64,000 nucleotides of DNA from Alternaria dauci (taxonomy: Eukaryota > Ascomycota > Dothideomycetes > Pleosporales > Pleosporaceae): contig NC_091272.1 of the NCBI RefSeq assembly GCF_042100115.1, positions 2,542,001 to 2,606,000 of the forward strand, read 5' to 3'. Below are positions 1 through 11,634 of this stretch, piece by piece (positions within the stretch are counted from its first letter, which is position 1; each line of letters begins with the position of its first letter). A program made the position numbers and the translations under genes. The notes beneath the pieces were generated by a model. It had not been told where the DNA came from. It saw only the letters and a list, made by a program, of their open reading frames with translations, and ran no database searches.

Positions 1-1330
1 TTGTTCCAGTGCGCGTCTGGCCTTGCTGCGGGGTTCCTCAGTGCCGACTGTACGTATGGGAAGGCTCCCGTCGCGTCTGAGACGGGCGCTGCGCGTCATT
101 TTACAGCCTAATCGCATTATCTGACCAACAAACAGGGTTTGCTCCCTCGGTATCGTCGCTTGGCACGTTATCCTTTAAGCTTCACGCCGACCTTGCCAGC
201 GCGCACGCTGGACGCTCAACATGGGGTTACGCGCAGTCGACTGGTATCTCCCTCTCGCAAGACAGCGAATCGGCCATTGGCGGTAGCGGCGAAGACTGGC
301 TCGAAAATGGAACGAGCAGAGCACAGCTGGCAAACCACAACAAGCCGTGGGGAGAGCAGGCTGCCAGCCCGGAATGGCTTCGGCGTACACAGGAAGGCAC
401 CATGGAGGTCATTAGTCGGGACGGTACCACGGCGCAGATCGATCCCTTGCGATTCTGCCAATGGCTACTAAAAGAGGTCAAGGAAAGGGGAGTGCGGATA
501 CACCAGCCTGCGAGGGCGACAGCAATCATCAAAGATGCAGATGATGTCTTGTGTGGGTTGACGATTTCGACGAGCGACGATGCTGAATCGGACACCGAGG
601 GTGAGGCCCCAATCGACGACTACGACTTTGCTTATTGCGACTAACAATTTGTAACAGTGCCGTGTACGCGCCTCGTCATCACTGCTGGCGCCTGGTCTCC
701 TCGTGTTTTCGGTACCCTCTTCCCGTCATCCAAAACACGCATCCCCATCTCCCCGTTAGCTGGCCACTCGCTGCTCGTCCGAAATCCACACCACAACCCC
801 GAAGAGCTCGATAAGGAGGTCTGCCATGCAGTCTTCGCAACAGACACACTTGGCTTCTCGCCAGAATGGTTTGCGAGACTGGGCGGAGAATTGTACCTCG
901 CTGGGCTGAATAGCACAAGCATACCGCTGCCAGACGTTGCGACGGACGTCAAGGCTAGCGACAAGGCCATTGCGCAGTTGAGACAGTGTGCAAAAGTCAT
1001 GATGACGAATGTTCCGCGAAAGGAAATGGAGGTTTTGAGAGAAGGCTTGGTACGTTATTATTCTTGGAGCAGGATTATGCACGTTTGCTAACTCCGGGGC
1101 AGTGCTTCCGTCCAGTCACGTCCAGCGGCCGACCTATCGTATCGCGAATACCAGACGACAAGCTCGGGGGCGTCAAGACCAAAGAAAGAGAGAATGGGGG
1201 TGTTTACATAGCGGCCGGCCACGGTGCTTGGGGTATATCGCATGCGCCTGGCACTGGGCTTGTGCTGTCTGAGATGATAGAAGGACGGGAACCGAGCGCA
1301 AAGATTGAGGCACTGCAACTGCCATCGTGA
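1..1330 (+). CDS. FAD-dependent oxidoreductase, Tda3-like (5' end missing)
   Basis: The left edge cuts this gene. Visible exons are about 1-49, 136-600, 658-1049 and 1103-1330, giving 377 residues. All junctions keep frame: W is split at 49/136, V at 600/658, and the third join is phase 0. Introns have good signals (CTGACC...ACAG, GTGAGG, GTACGT). Bases 1-9 (ttgttccag) could themselves be the end of an intron. SGLAAGFLSADW near the visible start matches the flavin-proximal glycine-rich stretch of the DAO/Tda3 group, followed by SLGTLSFKLHADLA, TRLVITAGAWSPRVF in the middle and GGVYIAAGHGAWGISHAPGT near the C-terminus, the typical FAD-binding end. In yeast Tda3 is linked to endosome-Golgi traffic; the substrate is unknown. 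The N-terminal GxGxxG lies outside the window. The family call is firm; orthology to Tda3 is inferred. Confidence 0.85.
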
Positions 1331-2015
1331 ACTTTGGTACTAGATGAGAAATTGAATGGATTGAAGCGCTTCCCAAGTGTCTGGGGTCTGCTCGTTTGGC
1401 AGCGTATGGCAGTGAATGTGCTTTGGTACCGACAGCACTCCGTGCACAGGGCTTTCTGAGGAGCTTACACTATCCCAGTGATATACGCCTTCCGGCTTCA
1501 AGCATACGATCCAGTTCTGGAGATCTGTCCCTCATCTTAGCGAGTATGTCAGACCCGTGGCGCGAAACCATCTGGTAGCTCTCAGCGCATATATCAGAAG
1601 GGGCAAGGACTCGAGATCATGCGTGATGGAGGCACGAGTTCCTCATTGATAACAAGCACATTAGACGTGTTCTTCCCAGTGAACGCATTCGTGTGTTTAA
1701 ACACGTTCTCTAACATCCTTTAAGTTGGTTAGTGAAAGATGCCTCAAAAGTAATCCAACGGCAGCAAACCGTTACACATTAAGAGGATTCCGCTTGTGTC
1801 ATCACGATCTGATAAACGAAGTATATATCTGACTCATCAAATAGGCATCTCAACAGTTTGTATTCGTAAACACTCCCCCAACTTCGGGCTATCTATGCTT
1901 CACCGAAAGTGGTTAGCGCAAGTACCTTGGTAACCCAGCCCTTCAACGTCATTTGGTCTCACGTCGTCCTGTATTCACATCTCATGCTATCTGGCTTGGT
2001 GTCATTCCTCCGGTA
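1331..2015. other. intergenic, convergent 3' ends
   Basis: 685 bp between the oxidoreductase stop and the stop of the opposite-strand F-box-like gene. Only short chance reading frames; it is AT-richer than the flanking genes and should hold both 3' UTRs. I see no RNA gene or repeat. Confidence 0.6.
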
Positions 2016-3029
2016 TCACTCGAGAATTTTCTCCGTACACTCATTGACGCCCGATCGAAGACAAGCCTTGACCACCACGCTTCGTTTTTGTTTACTAAAA
2101 CCATGTTTGATCTGTTGACAGAGGTCCAGAACAGCAGCAAGGTTCTTCGACTTATGAACGTCGATGATCTTGTTGCCGTCAATATTGATCTGGTCAGTTT
2201 TGTCGCATTCGCCACTGATGCCCGTGATGCTGAGCCTTTCCAGTCTATCCAAGCCTAGAATAGCATCCAGTTCAAATCCGCATAAATACTTGTCAAGTGC
2301 AAGTGTAGAGATGGTTGGAATTTGGGAGCTGTTCCGGGGTGTGTCCAAACGCAGCAATGGCGCATACAGCGTGAGATTGAGCTCGCGAATCTGTGGCACA
2401 TATGGCATCATAGAACCGAAGAGGCTGTTACACGTTTGCGCAAGCTCACGAGCAATAGTCTGGCATCCGCTGTTTTCAGATCCGGAAAGAAGCTGCTTTC
2501 GTTGCCCATTGACGTCCCCTATTGTAGCCTTTCGGACTGTAAGATAGAGTTGCAACGAACAGGTGTGGAATAAGGTCAATCTACGACCAAGAGCCACGCC
2601 ATCGTCGAATTCGAAATGAGCTGCCTCTAGCAGACAGGAGAGAAGTTCGCTTTGCAGCTTCTTGTTGGCAAGGCAAAGAGGAGGAAGAAACGGGGCTATC
2701 TTCCTAGGTTTGTCTCCGGTCCAAAGCTCGTACTCTCGAGAGAATTGCAAGTGAGGCCAGTTCCGACAGGCTACCGAACTCTTTTCGTCTAAGAAGTACT
2801 GATCGTAAACCAAGCAACGAAGTTCCTAGCAGTGCACAAGAGTTAGTATATGGATACCAAATGATGAGCGTGATGATATTCGTACAGCGGGTAGGTCCAT
2901 GAAGAGGTGGAATGTGGGCTGAAAACGCATGTCGTCCATGTATGGATTCGGTGCCATAAGGAGTCCTTCGAGGGTGCCCGCGTGGTCGAGTTCAGTGTTG
3001 TGAGTACTAGGATTTTTGGTTGGAACCAT
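2016..3029 (-). CDS. F-box-like protein, unknown target
   Basis: Exons 3029-2886 and 2825-2016, one 60-bp intron (GTACGA...CTAAC...CTAG, phase 0), 317 residues. Splicing creates DLPAELRCLVYDQYF at residues 45-59, the usual LPxELR..(I/V)Y start of fungal F-box/F-box-like domains. These recruit Skp1 for SCF ubiquitin ligases or serve as scaffolds. The rest is helical with leucine-rich stretches (IRELNLTLYAPLLRL, LDAILGLDRLERLSITG) suggesting irregular substrate-binding repeats. No other domain recognised. Such genes are fast-evolving and numerous in Pleosporales. The intron is well supported because the motif is interrupted without it. The substrate cannot be inferred. Confidence 0.75.
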
Positions 3030-3789
3030 ATTGTAGTCAGAGGCGGTTGTGACTAAGTTGGCGCCTGATGCAGAACACGTGCAGTTTGTGAAAGAAGTGG
3101 CGGGCGGAGGTAATACCTGTTGAGACTAGGTGGCTGTCTCACAGGCCGCCGTATGTGAATGGCCTCGGGAGCACAATGCGCAGAAGCAGGTACCGAGACA
3201 GCAGGGTCCGAGGCGATGCGCTAAGGACAGTCTTCGCCTGAACCCCCGCCCGTCATGCCTGGCCCCGAGCTCGAAAGCCCGCCGAGTCTGCCATCTACAA
3301 AACGTTTCTCGAACTGTAGATTCACACAGCTGTGTTATCGTCAAGCTCGGTTCTCGTACTCGGCTTCTCGGCCTGAATCGACCTCCAACTCCACTGGCGT
3401 CCGAGTTGCCACCACCGGCCGTTTGTCATACCAGATTCTCCTTCTCTAGGACCACAACAAGAGTAAAGCGGCTCTTGGCGTCCTTGGCACGACACCATTT
3501 TCAAGCCTACCAAGGCCTCTTATCACGTCTTGACATGGCTCGTGTGCTGCTTCGCTCGGCTCCACTCTGTTATTGGCGGGTACAGCGAAAGCTTCGTATA
3601 TTGCCGGCTCGACTTGTCCATATGCAGCAGGTCCAAAGAGCTGAGCATGCAAAGACGTCAGCAGGATCTGTGGTCCTGGTCGCTGGGCCGGACACAGCGA
3701 CAGAAGAGATGGTGACAAGTATAAATTGCGCAACGTACCCGGCAAGTTGCGAAGCACCATTGTCTTCCCAAGCTCACTGATCAAACATA
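3030..3789. other. divergent intergenic region / promoter
   Basis: 760 bp between divergently transcribed F-box-like and aminopeptidase genes. A long open frame on the plus strand (about 3130-3780) starts at GTG, has arginine-rich low-complexity composition and no recognisable domain, so I treat it as chance. The region carries a TATA-like box close to the aminopeptidase start. Confidence 0.55.
3720..3726 (+). promoter_or_regulatory. TATA-like box of the aminopeptidase gene
   Basis: TATAAAT, 64-70 bp upstream of the ATG at 3790, in a short AT-rich patch within an otherwise GC-rich promoter. Position and sequence fit a core promoter TATA element of a regulated secreted-enzyme gene. Inferred from sequence only. 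Confidence 0.5.
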
Positions 3790-5377
3790 ATGGCTGTTCT
3801 GAAGTCAATTGCCGTAGCCGCTGCGTGCGCTGCAGCAGTAGATGCAGCAGCTGTCCAGCCTCGCCAGTACAAGACACTAGTCGATTCGGTATGCGATTCA
3901 TGACAGCATGTGCTTCTCTCCACTAACGCGCACAATAGCAATCTCTACGTGACGCTATTCACATCGACAACCTGTACGCAAAAGCGGAGAAGCTCCAAGA
4001 GATCGCATACAGTACCCCCGGCAAGAACCGCGTAATTGGCAGCCAGGGCCACGAAGACACGGTCGAATACATCAAAGGACAACTTGAAGCATTCCCAGAC
4101 TATTACGATGTATACACCCAGGATGTGCCACTCTCCATCGGATACAACGCCACTCTCAGCGCCAACAACAAAACTATTGAGGCTTTCGCTGTGACACTTG
4201 CTCCAGGCGGCAATGTGACTGGTCCGCTTGTTGCCATCCCTAATCTTGGATGTAACGAGGTAAGATCAATTACTGCATCTCCAGTAGCAACATTAACGCC
4301 ATCTAGGAGGACTTCCCTGAAACCCTTGAGGGCTCCCTCGCTTTGATCCAGCGTGGCACTTGCTCGTACGGTGAGAAGGTGCAACTGGCGGCTGCTAAAG
4401 GCGCTGTCGGCGTAGTGGCATGGAACAATGCCGAGGGTACTCTTGAAGGATACTCGCTGCAAGTCCTGTACCCTGAGGGCGATTTCGTTCCTGTTGCTGG
4501 CATCACCCTTGGCCAAGGAGAGTCTCTTCTTGCTCAGCTTGATGCTGGTGTGAACATTACCGTGGATATGTGGACAAACGCTACCGTCTACAACACCCGC
4601 AACGTCATTGCTGAGACTAAGGCTGGTGACCACGATAATGTCATCCATGTCAGCGGCCACTCCGACTCAGTCACAGCCGGTCCAGGTATCAACGACAACG
4701 GTTCAGGTACCATATCTATTCTCGAGATTGCTCTCCAGCTCACCAACTTTACCGTTAACAATGCCGTGCGCTTTAGTTGGTGGACTGCGGAAGAGGCCGG
4801 TCTGCTAGGCGCCGAATACTATGTCCACGAACTGCCTCAGGACGAGAGAGACAAGATTCGTCTCATGCTTGATTTTGATATGATGGCATCTCCCAACTTT
4901 GCCTATCAGATCTACGATGGCGATGGTTCGGCTTACAACCTCAGCGGTCCTACTGGATCTGCCGAGGCTGAGCACGAGTTTGCCGCCTACTTTGACAGTA
5001 TCGGTCTCAATCACACCGAGATTGAGTTTGATGGTCGTTCAGATTACGGTCCCTTCCTTGAAGCTGGCATCGCAGCCGGTGGTATCGCAGGAGGAGCTGA
5101 GGGCATCAAGACTGAGGAAGAAGCCGAAATGTTCGGCGGCGGTGCTGGCGTACCCTATGACGTTAACTACCACGAGGACGGTGATACAGTCAACAACCTG
5201 AACCTGGATGCTTGGATCGAGTTTTCCAAGGCCATTGCGCACATGACGGCTACGTACGCTGTTTCGTGGGACAGTATCCCACCAAGGAACGCAACGGCTG
5301 CGCAGAAGAGGTCTGAGCGTTACACGCAGTGGAAGCAGGAGTTCCGCCAGACGAAGAGGTATCAAAGGTGGGTGTAG
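3790..5377 (+). CDS. secreted M28 aminopeptidase with PA domain
   Basis: Exons 3790-3888, 3939-4259 and 4307-5377 (introns of 50 and 47 bp) give 496 residues, the normal length for aminopeptidase Y-like fungal enzymes. A signal peptide (MAVLKSIAVAAACAAAVDA) is followed by a propeptide-like segment. A protease-associated domain (SLALIQRGTCSYGEKV) precedes the catalytic M28 fold. Zinc and catalytic residues are visible: H258 and D270 in GHSDSVTAGPGINDNGSG, E302/E303 in WWTAEEAG, D329 in LDFDMM and H429 in NYHEDGDT. Several N-glycosylation sequons fit secretion. The enzyme should remove N-terminal residues from extracellular or vacuolar peptides. Secreted versus vacuolar location is not decided by the sequence. 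The intron-1 split directly after the signal region is common in this family. Confidence 0.93.
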
Positions 5378-5518
5378 AGGTTGACATTTTCAACGGAAAA
5401 TTATTACGTAGTATGACTTTAGATGTTGAATGAACAAAGTTATCAGTCGAAGCCCATTACATTCTTTCGCGCCAGCCAACGTTGCTATATAGTTGCTATG
5501 TATATAGACATTGCATAT

Positions 5519-6293
5519 CTACTCGTCGTCGTCGTCATCATCGTCGACTACAGGTACGGGATCAGCTTTGCCAGTCTTCTTGACTTTCCGATCTTTCTCT
5601 GCGCCAGCTGGCTTCTTGGCTTTAGGATTGGCGTCCTCATCATCATCGTCATCTTCTTCAGGCACTGCGTCGTCGTCGTCACCGTCATCGTCGCTTACAT
5701 CGTCTTCCTCCTCGTCGTCTTCGTCGTCCTCATCGTCTTTGGGCTTGGTGCGCTTGGTCTTCTTCTTGGGCGCTGCGGCATGTCAGATGAAACGAGATAC
5801 AAGGATGTTGGGGGATGAAATGACTTACGAGGTTCTTCATCGTCAGAGTCGTCAGAATTGAAGTTTGAGCCTTCAGATTCGGCGTATCTATCAAGCGGAG
5901 TGTTAGTCTTGTCTCGTGGTAGAAAACGGTTGACCGGCAAGTTACAAGCATTCACATCGTGACCGACGCGGGCGTCCAAGGAGAACGCCCAATTGGGGTT
6001 GTCCGGGGCGTTGCTGCGAAGCGCGATCGCGTCCACTGTTCCTGCCACTCAGCAAGCTCGCAACGTCGCTTCGACGTATGGAAAACTTGTGTAGAGATTG
6101 GAAACAGGGCCAAAGGCATGAATTCGCTCGAGTAACAAAAGGCGATTCGATGCCATCAACAAAGGGTGCATGCAACCGGAGGTACAGAGCCATGACGTCA
6201 AAAAGTGCTCACTTACTCTTCTTCCTCTTCGCTCTCATCACTTGGGAGAGCGACAAGCTCCTCCTCCTCATTCTTCCTCTTTCTTGTAGACAT
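5519..6293 (-). CDS. small acidic, lysine-containing protein of unknown function
   Basis: Proposed exons 6293-6217, 5887-5829 and 5772-5519, 129 residues. The N-terminus MSTRKRKNEEEELVALPSDE and the C-terminus with Asp/Glu runs separated by PKKKTKRTK and AKKPAGAEKDRKVKK are highly charged and low in complexity. This resembles acidic nuclear or nucleolar chaperone-like proteins, but I cannot name a family. The second intron (56 bp, GTAAGT...CCGCAG) is clear. The first is 329 bp, unusually long here, so an extra exon inside it or an alternative start is possible. The C-terminal half is encoded by a GAC/GAT/GAG-rich tract, so its length may vary between strains. Gene likely real, function unknown. 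Confidence 0.6.
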
Positions 6294-7103
6294 GGTATTG
6301 TTCTAGGGCAAGTTGATAAAAGTTGGTAGGTCAAAGTAGTGTTTTGGGGTAGGGCGAGGAGCTATGGAGAAGCTTGTGAGCGGGGGCCTGGAGACGGGGG
6401 CCCGGATGAAATAAACACAACCTACGCAAGCCCACCAAGGAGGCTGGGAAACCAGGGCATTTGCTCAATGGCTTAGTTCGGGCTGTTCGGGTGTGTTGTG
6501 GTTAGCCAATCATTGGCCGTGTGGTCATCACCCGCATTGGAGCCCGGGATGAGGGCACACAAGCGTTGCGCTGCTATTGCTTTGCTGCAGGTACCGCACA
6601 AGGAGGTAGCGGTTGATTTGGACGATTTGTCAGGATCGCTCAAAGGTTACATCTCGATGGCATTCTGCTAGATTGGCCTATGTCTGGAAGCTGTGAAGCT
6701 AAACAGCCCCGAGTATGTGGACACGCTCGCTGGCGTTCCAGTGCAATCGAAGAGACGGTATGCCAATGTAGAAATAGACGTCGCGTCGGTTCGCTTCCAT
6801 GATGCAGCAGTATTGCGATGCACACGAAACCATATTCACGACTGAGAATCTGATGTTTACGTCTGTAACTAGAATCAAGGTCGCCGTGTTGGCCGGGTGT
6901 TCGCAGCTCAAGGTGCAGAGCTCAGGGCCCCAACGGGAAAAGCGTACCCCACTTGGCGCCAGTCATGGCTAGTGTGGCCCCTCCCGCGGTACCGCTTCTC
7001 ATTCGTGCTGCCTCGACTCTCTTTCTTACTCTCAATTGTTTCTTGGCCGGGTCGACTCAACGCTCGTTTGCACCCACCACACACGTATTCGCGTACGCCC
7101 AAA
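6294..7103. other. divergent promoter region
   Basis: 810 bp between the starts of the acidic-protein gene (-) and BRF1 (+). No coding signal beyond chance frames and no TATA box that I can place. Pyrimidine-rich stretches lie just upstream of the BRF1 ATG. Confidence 0.55.
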
Positions 7104-9269
7104 ATGTCGGCACCCCAGGTCGCAAGGGCGCCGGTCCAGCGCCTTCGGGGCCTCAACGATTCCTATCACTATCAATCCAAAGCAACGCAACGAAGACAAG
7201 CGCCCCAAGTCGCGGCGCCCCAAGCCGCCAAACGCACATATACTTGCTGCTCCGACCCCCAAATCGACACTTCAGACAACGAAGTCATGTGCTACAACTG
7301 CGGTCATGTCCACAACGAAAGCAACATCGTCTCCGAGGTTACTTTTGGCGAAACTTCGGGCGGAGCAGCCATTGTCGAGGGTGGCTTCATCCACGCGAAC
7401 CAGCGACATGCGAATTCCATGGGCGGAACTATGCGAGGCTTGGGCGGCATGGAGAGCAGGGAACAGGCTGCCATGAGCGGGAAAAATGCTATCCAGGCTC
7501 TCGGCGCATCTCTCAACCAGCGCGAGGCCGTCATAGAGCAAGCCTTCAGCTGGTACAAGCTTGCCATGAACTTTAGGTTCATACAGGGCCGCCGCATGAG
7601 GAACGTTGCTGCTGTCTCCATCTATATGGCCGCGCGGAGACAACCCGAGAACACGCTCATGCTCATCGACTTGGCCGAGAAGATTCAAACAAACGTCTGG
7701 GCTTTGGGAGACACATACAAGCAATTCCTGGAGATGCTCAAAGAGGAGGATCCCGCACAGCTTGTGGGCACAAAGGCCGTCCAGGAGATCGAGCCTTTGA
7801 TGCTAAAGTACTGTCGAAAGCTTGAGTTTGGCGATGACTCCCACAGAGTTGCCGACGACGCCTGCAAGGTTCTCAAGCGAATGAATCGAGATTGGATGGT
7901 GCAAGGTCGTCAGCCGGCTGGACTTTGCGGTGCTTGTATCATCATAGCCGCCCGTATGAACAATTTCCGTCGGACCATTCGAGAGGTCGTTTACGTAGTC
8001 AAGGTCGCCGATTCTACCATCACCTCCCGTCTGTACGAATACAAGAGGACACAGAGCGCGGCTCTGACGGTCAACCAGTTCCGAGAATTTGGACCCCGCC
8101 TCAAGGTCAAAGCTCAGCCTCCCGCCATCTGGAGGCGCGCAGAGAAGGAGGAGCGCAGGGAAAAGAAGAAGCAGCGGGCTAATGGAGGAAGTGATGTTGC
8201 ACCTCAAGAGAACGAGTCGGGCAATAGCGAAGCAGAGCCAAGCTCGGATACAGCACCACAACGCACAAGCAAGAGGCGCAAGTCGAATGACGGATCATCT
8301 CAACCGGTTACAACACAAACTGAAACTTCTGGCACACAGGACAGCGATCCATCCACCGAAATAGCAACTTTCGACGGGAACAACGAGGCCGTTGTAGAGT
8401 CTGTTGCTTCTGCACTTGAGGAATTCGAGGCCGGTGAGACTACCGATCCCGACTTTGTCATGCCCAAGAAGCGTGGTCGACCACCAAAGAAACGGGTACC
8501 CATCGTTATCGCCGAGGAAGACCTTGAGATTGAGCAGGACCTGGAGGATGAAGTCACAAACACCATCAAGGATTGGGAGGGCATCTTCAAGGAGATTGCC
8601 AACAGCGAAGACCACGAGCTTCTCAGGCGCTCTGGCTGGACAGCAGCAGAGATGGCCCGCGTTGCTGCCGACGCGCGCGATGTCGTCCCCGTGAGTCTGG
8701 ATCCTGAAGTCGGCGAAGACGAATTCAATGACGACCCAGACGTTGCGACGTGTATCCTTACCCCTGAAGAAGTCCGCCGCAAGGAAGCCATTTGGATCAC
8801 GGAAAATGAAGATTGGCTGCGCGCCCAACAGACGAAGATGTTGGAAGCCGAGCTTGAAGCCGCGGAAGACAAGCCTAAGAAGCCCAAGCAGAAGCGCAAA
8901 CATCACCAGATGGGTGACGGTAATGTTCTCGAAGGTCAGCCGGCGGCTAGTGCAGCGGATGCTGCTCACAAGATGCTCAAGAAGCGCGCCAAAGCTTTCA
9001 GTAACCATATCAATTACGACCGGCTCAAGGAATTGTTTCCCGGTGGTAATGCTTCTGCGAGTCCATCTGGTAGTGGACAAGGTGCCAGTCCGTCTTCCAA
9101 CGCGCCAGCTGTTGTACAGAAGGCTACAGATGTTGATGCGGAGGGCGAGGAAGAAGAAGAGGAGGAAGAGGAGGAGATGCAAGAGGCAGAAGAAGAGGAA
9201 GAAGATTTGGAGCACAACTACTTGGATGACGACGACGAAGGATTTGGTAACGAGAGCTACGACTATTAG
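7104..9269 (+). CDS. BRF1: transcription factor TFIIIB subunit Brf1
   Basis: Single exon, 721 residues from the ATG at 7104 (AAAATG context); the frame is open further upstream but lacks conserved sequence. An N-terminal TFIIB-type zinc ribbon lies at about residues 48-66 (C48, C49, C63, C66), followed by VSEVTFGETSGGAAIVEGGF. Two cyclin folds follow (first around IEQAFSWYKLAMNFRFIQGR, second around SHRVADDACKVLKRMNRDW) with the GLCGACIIIAARMNNFRRT signature. The C-terminal half has an AT-hook-like KKRGRPPKKR, the Brf1 homology block (EAIWITENEDWL) that binds TBP, and a Glu/Asp-rich tail. With TBP and Bdp1 it recruits RNA polymerase III to tRNA and 5S genes. Family assignment is secure. The first zinc knuckle has adjacent cysteines rather than CxxC. 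Confidence 0.96.
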   Translation: MSAPQVARAPVQRLRGLNDSYHYQSKATQRRQAPQVAAPQAAKRTYTCCSDPQIDTSDNEVMCYNCGHVHNESNIVSEVTFGETSGGAAIVEGGFIHANQRHANSMGGTMRGLGGMESREQAAMSGKNAIQALGASLNQREAVIEQAFSWYKLAMNFRFIQGRRMRNVAAVSIYMAARRQPENTLMLIDLAEKIQTNVWALGDTYKQFLEMLKEEDPAQLVGTKAVQEIEPLMLKYCRKLEFGDDSHRVADDACKVLKRMNRDWMVQGRQPAGLCGACIIIAARMNNFRRTIREVVYVVKVADSTITSRLYEYKRTQSAALTVNQFREFGPRLKVKAQPPAIWRRAEKEERREKKKQRANGGSDVAPQENESGNSEAEPSSDTAPQRTSKRRKSNDGSSQPVTTQTETSGTQDSDPSTEIATFDGNNEAVVESVASALEEFEAGETTDPDFVMPKKRGRPPKKRVPIVIAEEDLEIEQDLEDEVTNTIKDWEGIFKEIANSEDHELLRRSGWTAAEMARVAADARDVVPVSLDPEVGEDEFNDDPDVATCILTPEEVRRKEAIWITENEDWLRAQQTKMLEAELEAAEDKPKKPKQKRKHHQMGDGNVLEGQPAASAADAAHKMLKKRAKAFSNHINYDRLKELFPGGNASASPSGSGQGASPSSNAPAVVQKATDVDAEGEEEEEEEEEEMQEAEEEEEDLEHNYLDDDDEGFGNESYDY

Positions 9270-9780
9270 AAGTGAATGGCATTGCATTGCGGGTGGTTTC
9301 AGTTCTGGTATATCAAAAGATTGGCGATTTGGGTTGTGCTTTCTTAGCGAAAAGTCTACTGGATATCACGGCGATTATACGCGGCGTACTTGAGCTTGTT
9401 ATTCACACTCATACTGGCCGGACTGTTAGAAACGGAGTGTCTTGGGATTCAGGCTTTGCATATATATACCCCCACTTGCAAGCGTAACATAGCATCATGG
9501 TAATGGAGTTTATGTTTTTTCAAATGTTACCTTTATCTCTCATCTGTCGCTCATGCATAGTCAGGGACAGCGATATTGGTTGTAGGGGAGGAATTCCCAA
9601 TGATAGATTGGTCCCTGCTTCGTAATTCATCTACACATGCTCATGCTACCCTAGATTTTTGGTATGCGAAACCTTTGCCCAAACGCCGATTAAGTCTATC
9701 TATCATGCAAGACACAGGTGTCTCATTCCCCGAACGGTAATGACTCCGTTCCAAATCTCACTGTATACGCAAGACATGGA
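9270..9780. other. intergenic, convergent 3' ends
   Basis: 511 bp between the BRF1 stop and the PRMT1 stop, genes converging. AT-rich, no coding signal; presumably the two 3' UTRs. Confidence 0.6.
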
Positions 9781-11112
<1,332 letters not shown>

Positions 11113-11634
11113 ATTGGTAGTCTGGTAGGGGAAGAAGATGGATTGTGATTAAACAGGAGTGGGGGAACAGAGACTGGCGCTGTTGCGGTCAAAAGTTAGG
11201 ATAGGGAAATTTTGGTTTTGGTAGTACCAAGCACAGACTCGACACCAGGGTCTCAATCTCGGAAAGCGGGGCATCTAAGACTTTGGAGGCTAGGCCCAAC
11301 GCGGCATGACACCAAGACGATTCTGTTTTTCACTGCTGCTCCCACGCCTTGAAAAACAATCCTAATCATTATACTATGTGCGATAAATACAGTCGAGCTA
11401 GTGGTGGAATCAAAGAGATGCATGTCAATTTGTGAGATACAATCAGAGATAGCAATGAGAGGGGTATATCATGCCAACAAGCAGAAACCGCCCTCGTCGT
11501 TAGGTCGTGTGTTTTTCTTTTAGGTCATGTCGTTAGTCGTGGATAAGTTTTGTTCGTAACGTCGTCATGCATCACTAAGTGCCGGAAGCGACCGTCAGGA
11601 GGAGAGTGCTGCCCTGGCTCCATCCCAGAGCTGA
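11113..11634. other. intergenic, promoter of PRMT1
   Basis: 522 bp upstream of PRMT1 and downstream of the next minus-strand gene. No coding signal; the part near 11380-11560 is AT-rich and probably 3' UTR of the upstream gene. Confidence 0.55.

Noticed and set aside
3130..3780. 216-codon plus-strand open frame upstream of the aminopeptidase
   Set aside because: Starts at GTG, is Arg/Ser/Leu-rich without domain or signal peptide, and runs through the TATA-like box and 5' UTR of the aminopeptidase gene.
8295..9287. 330-codon minus-strand open frame
   Set aside because: Entirely antisense to the BRF1 coding exon; its hydrophobic content mirrors acidic codons of BRF1.
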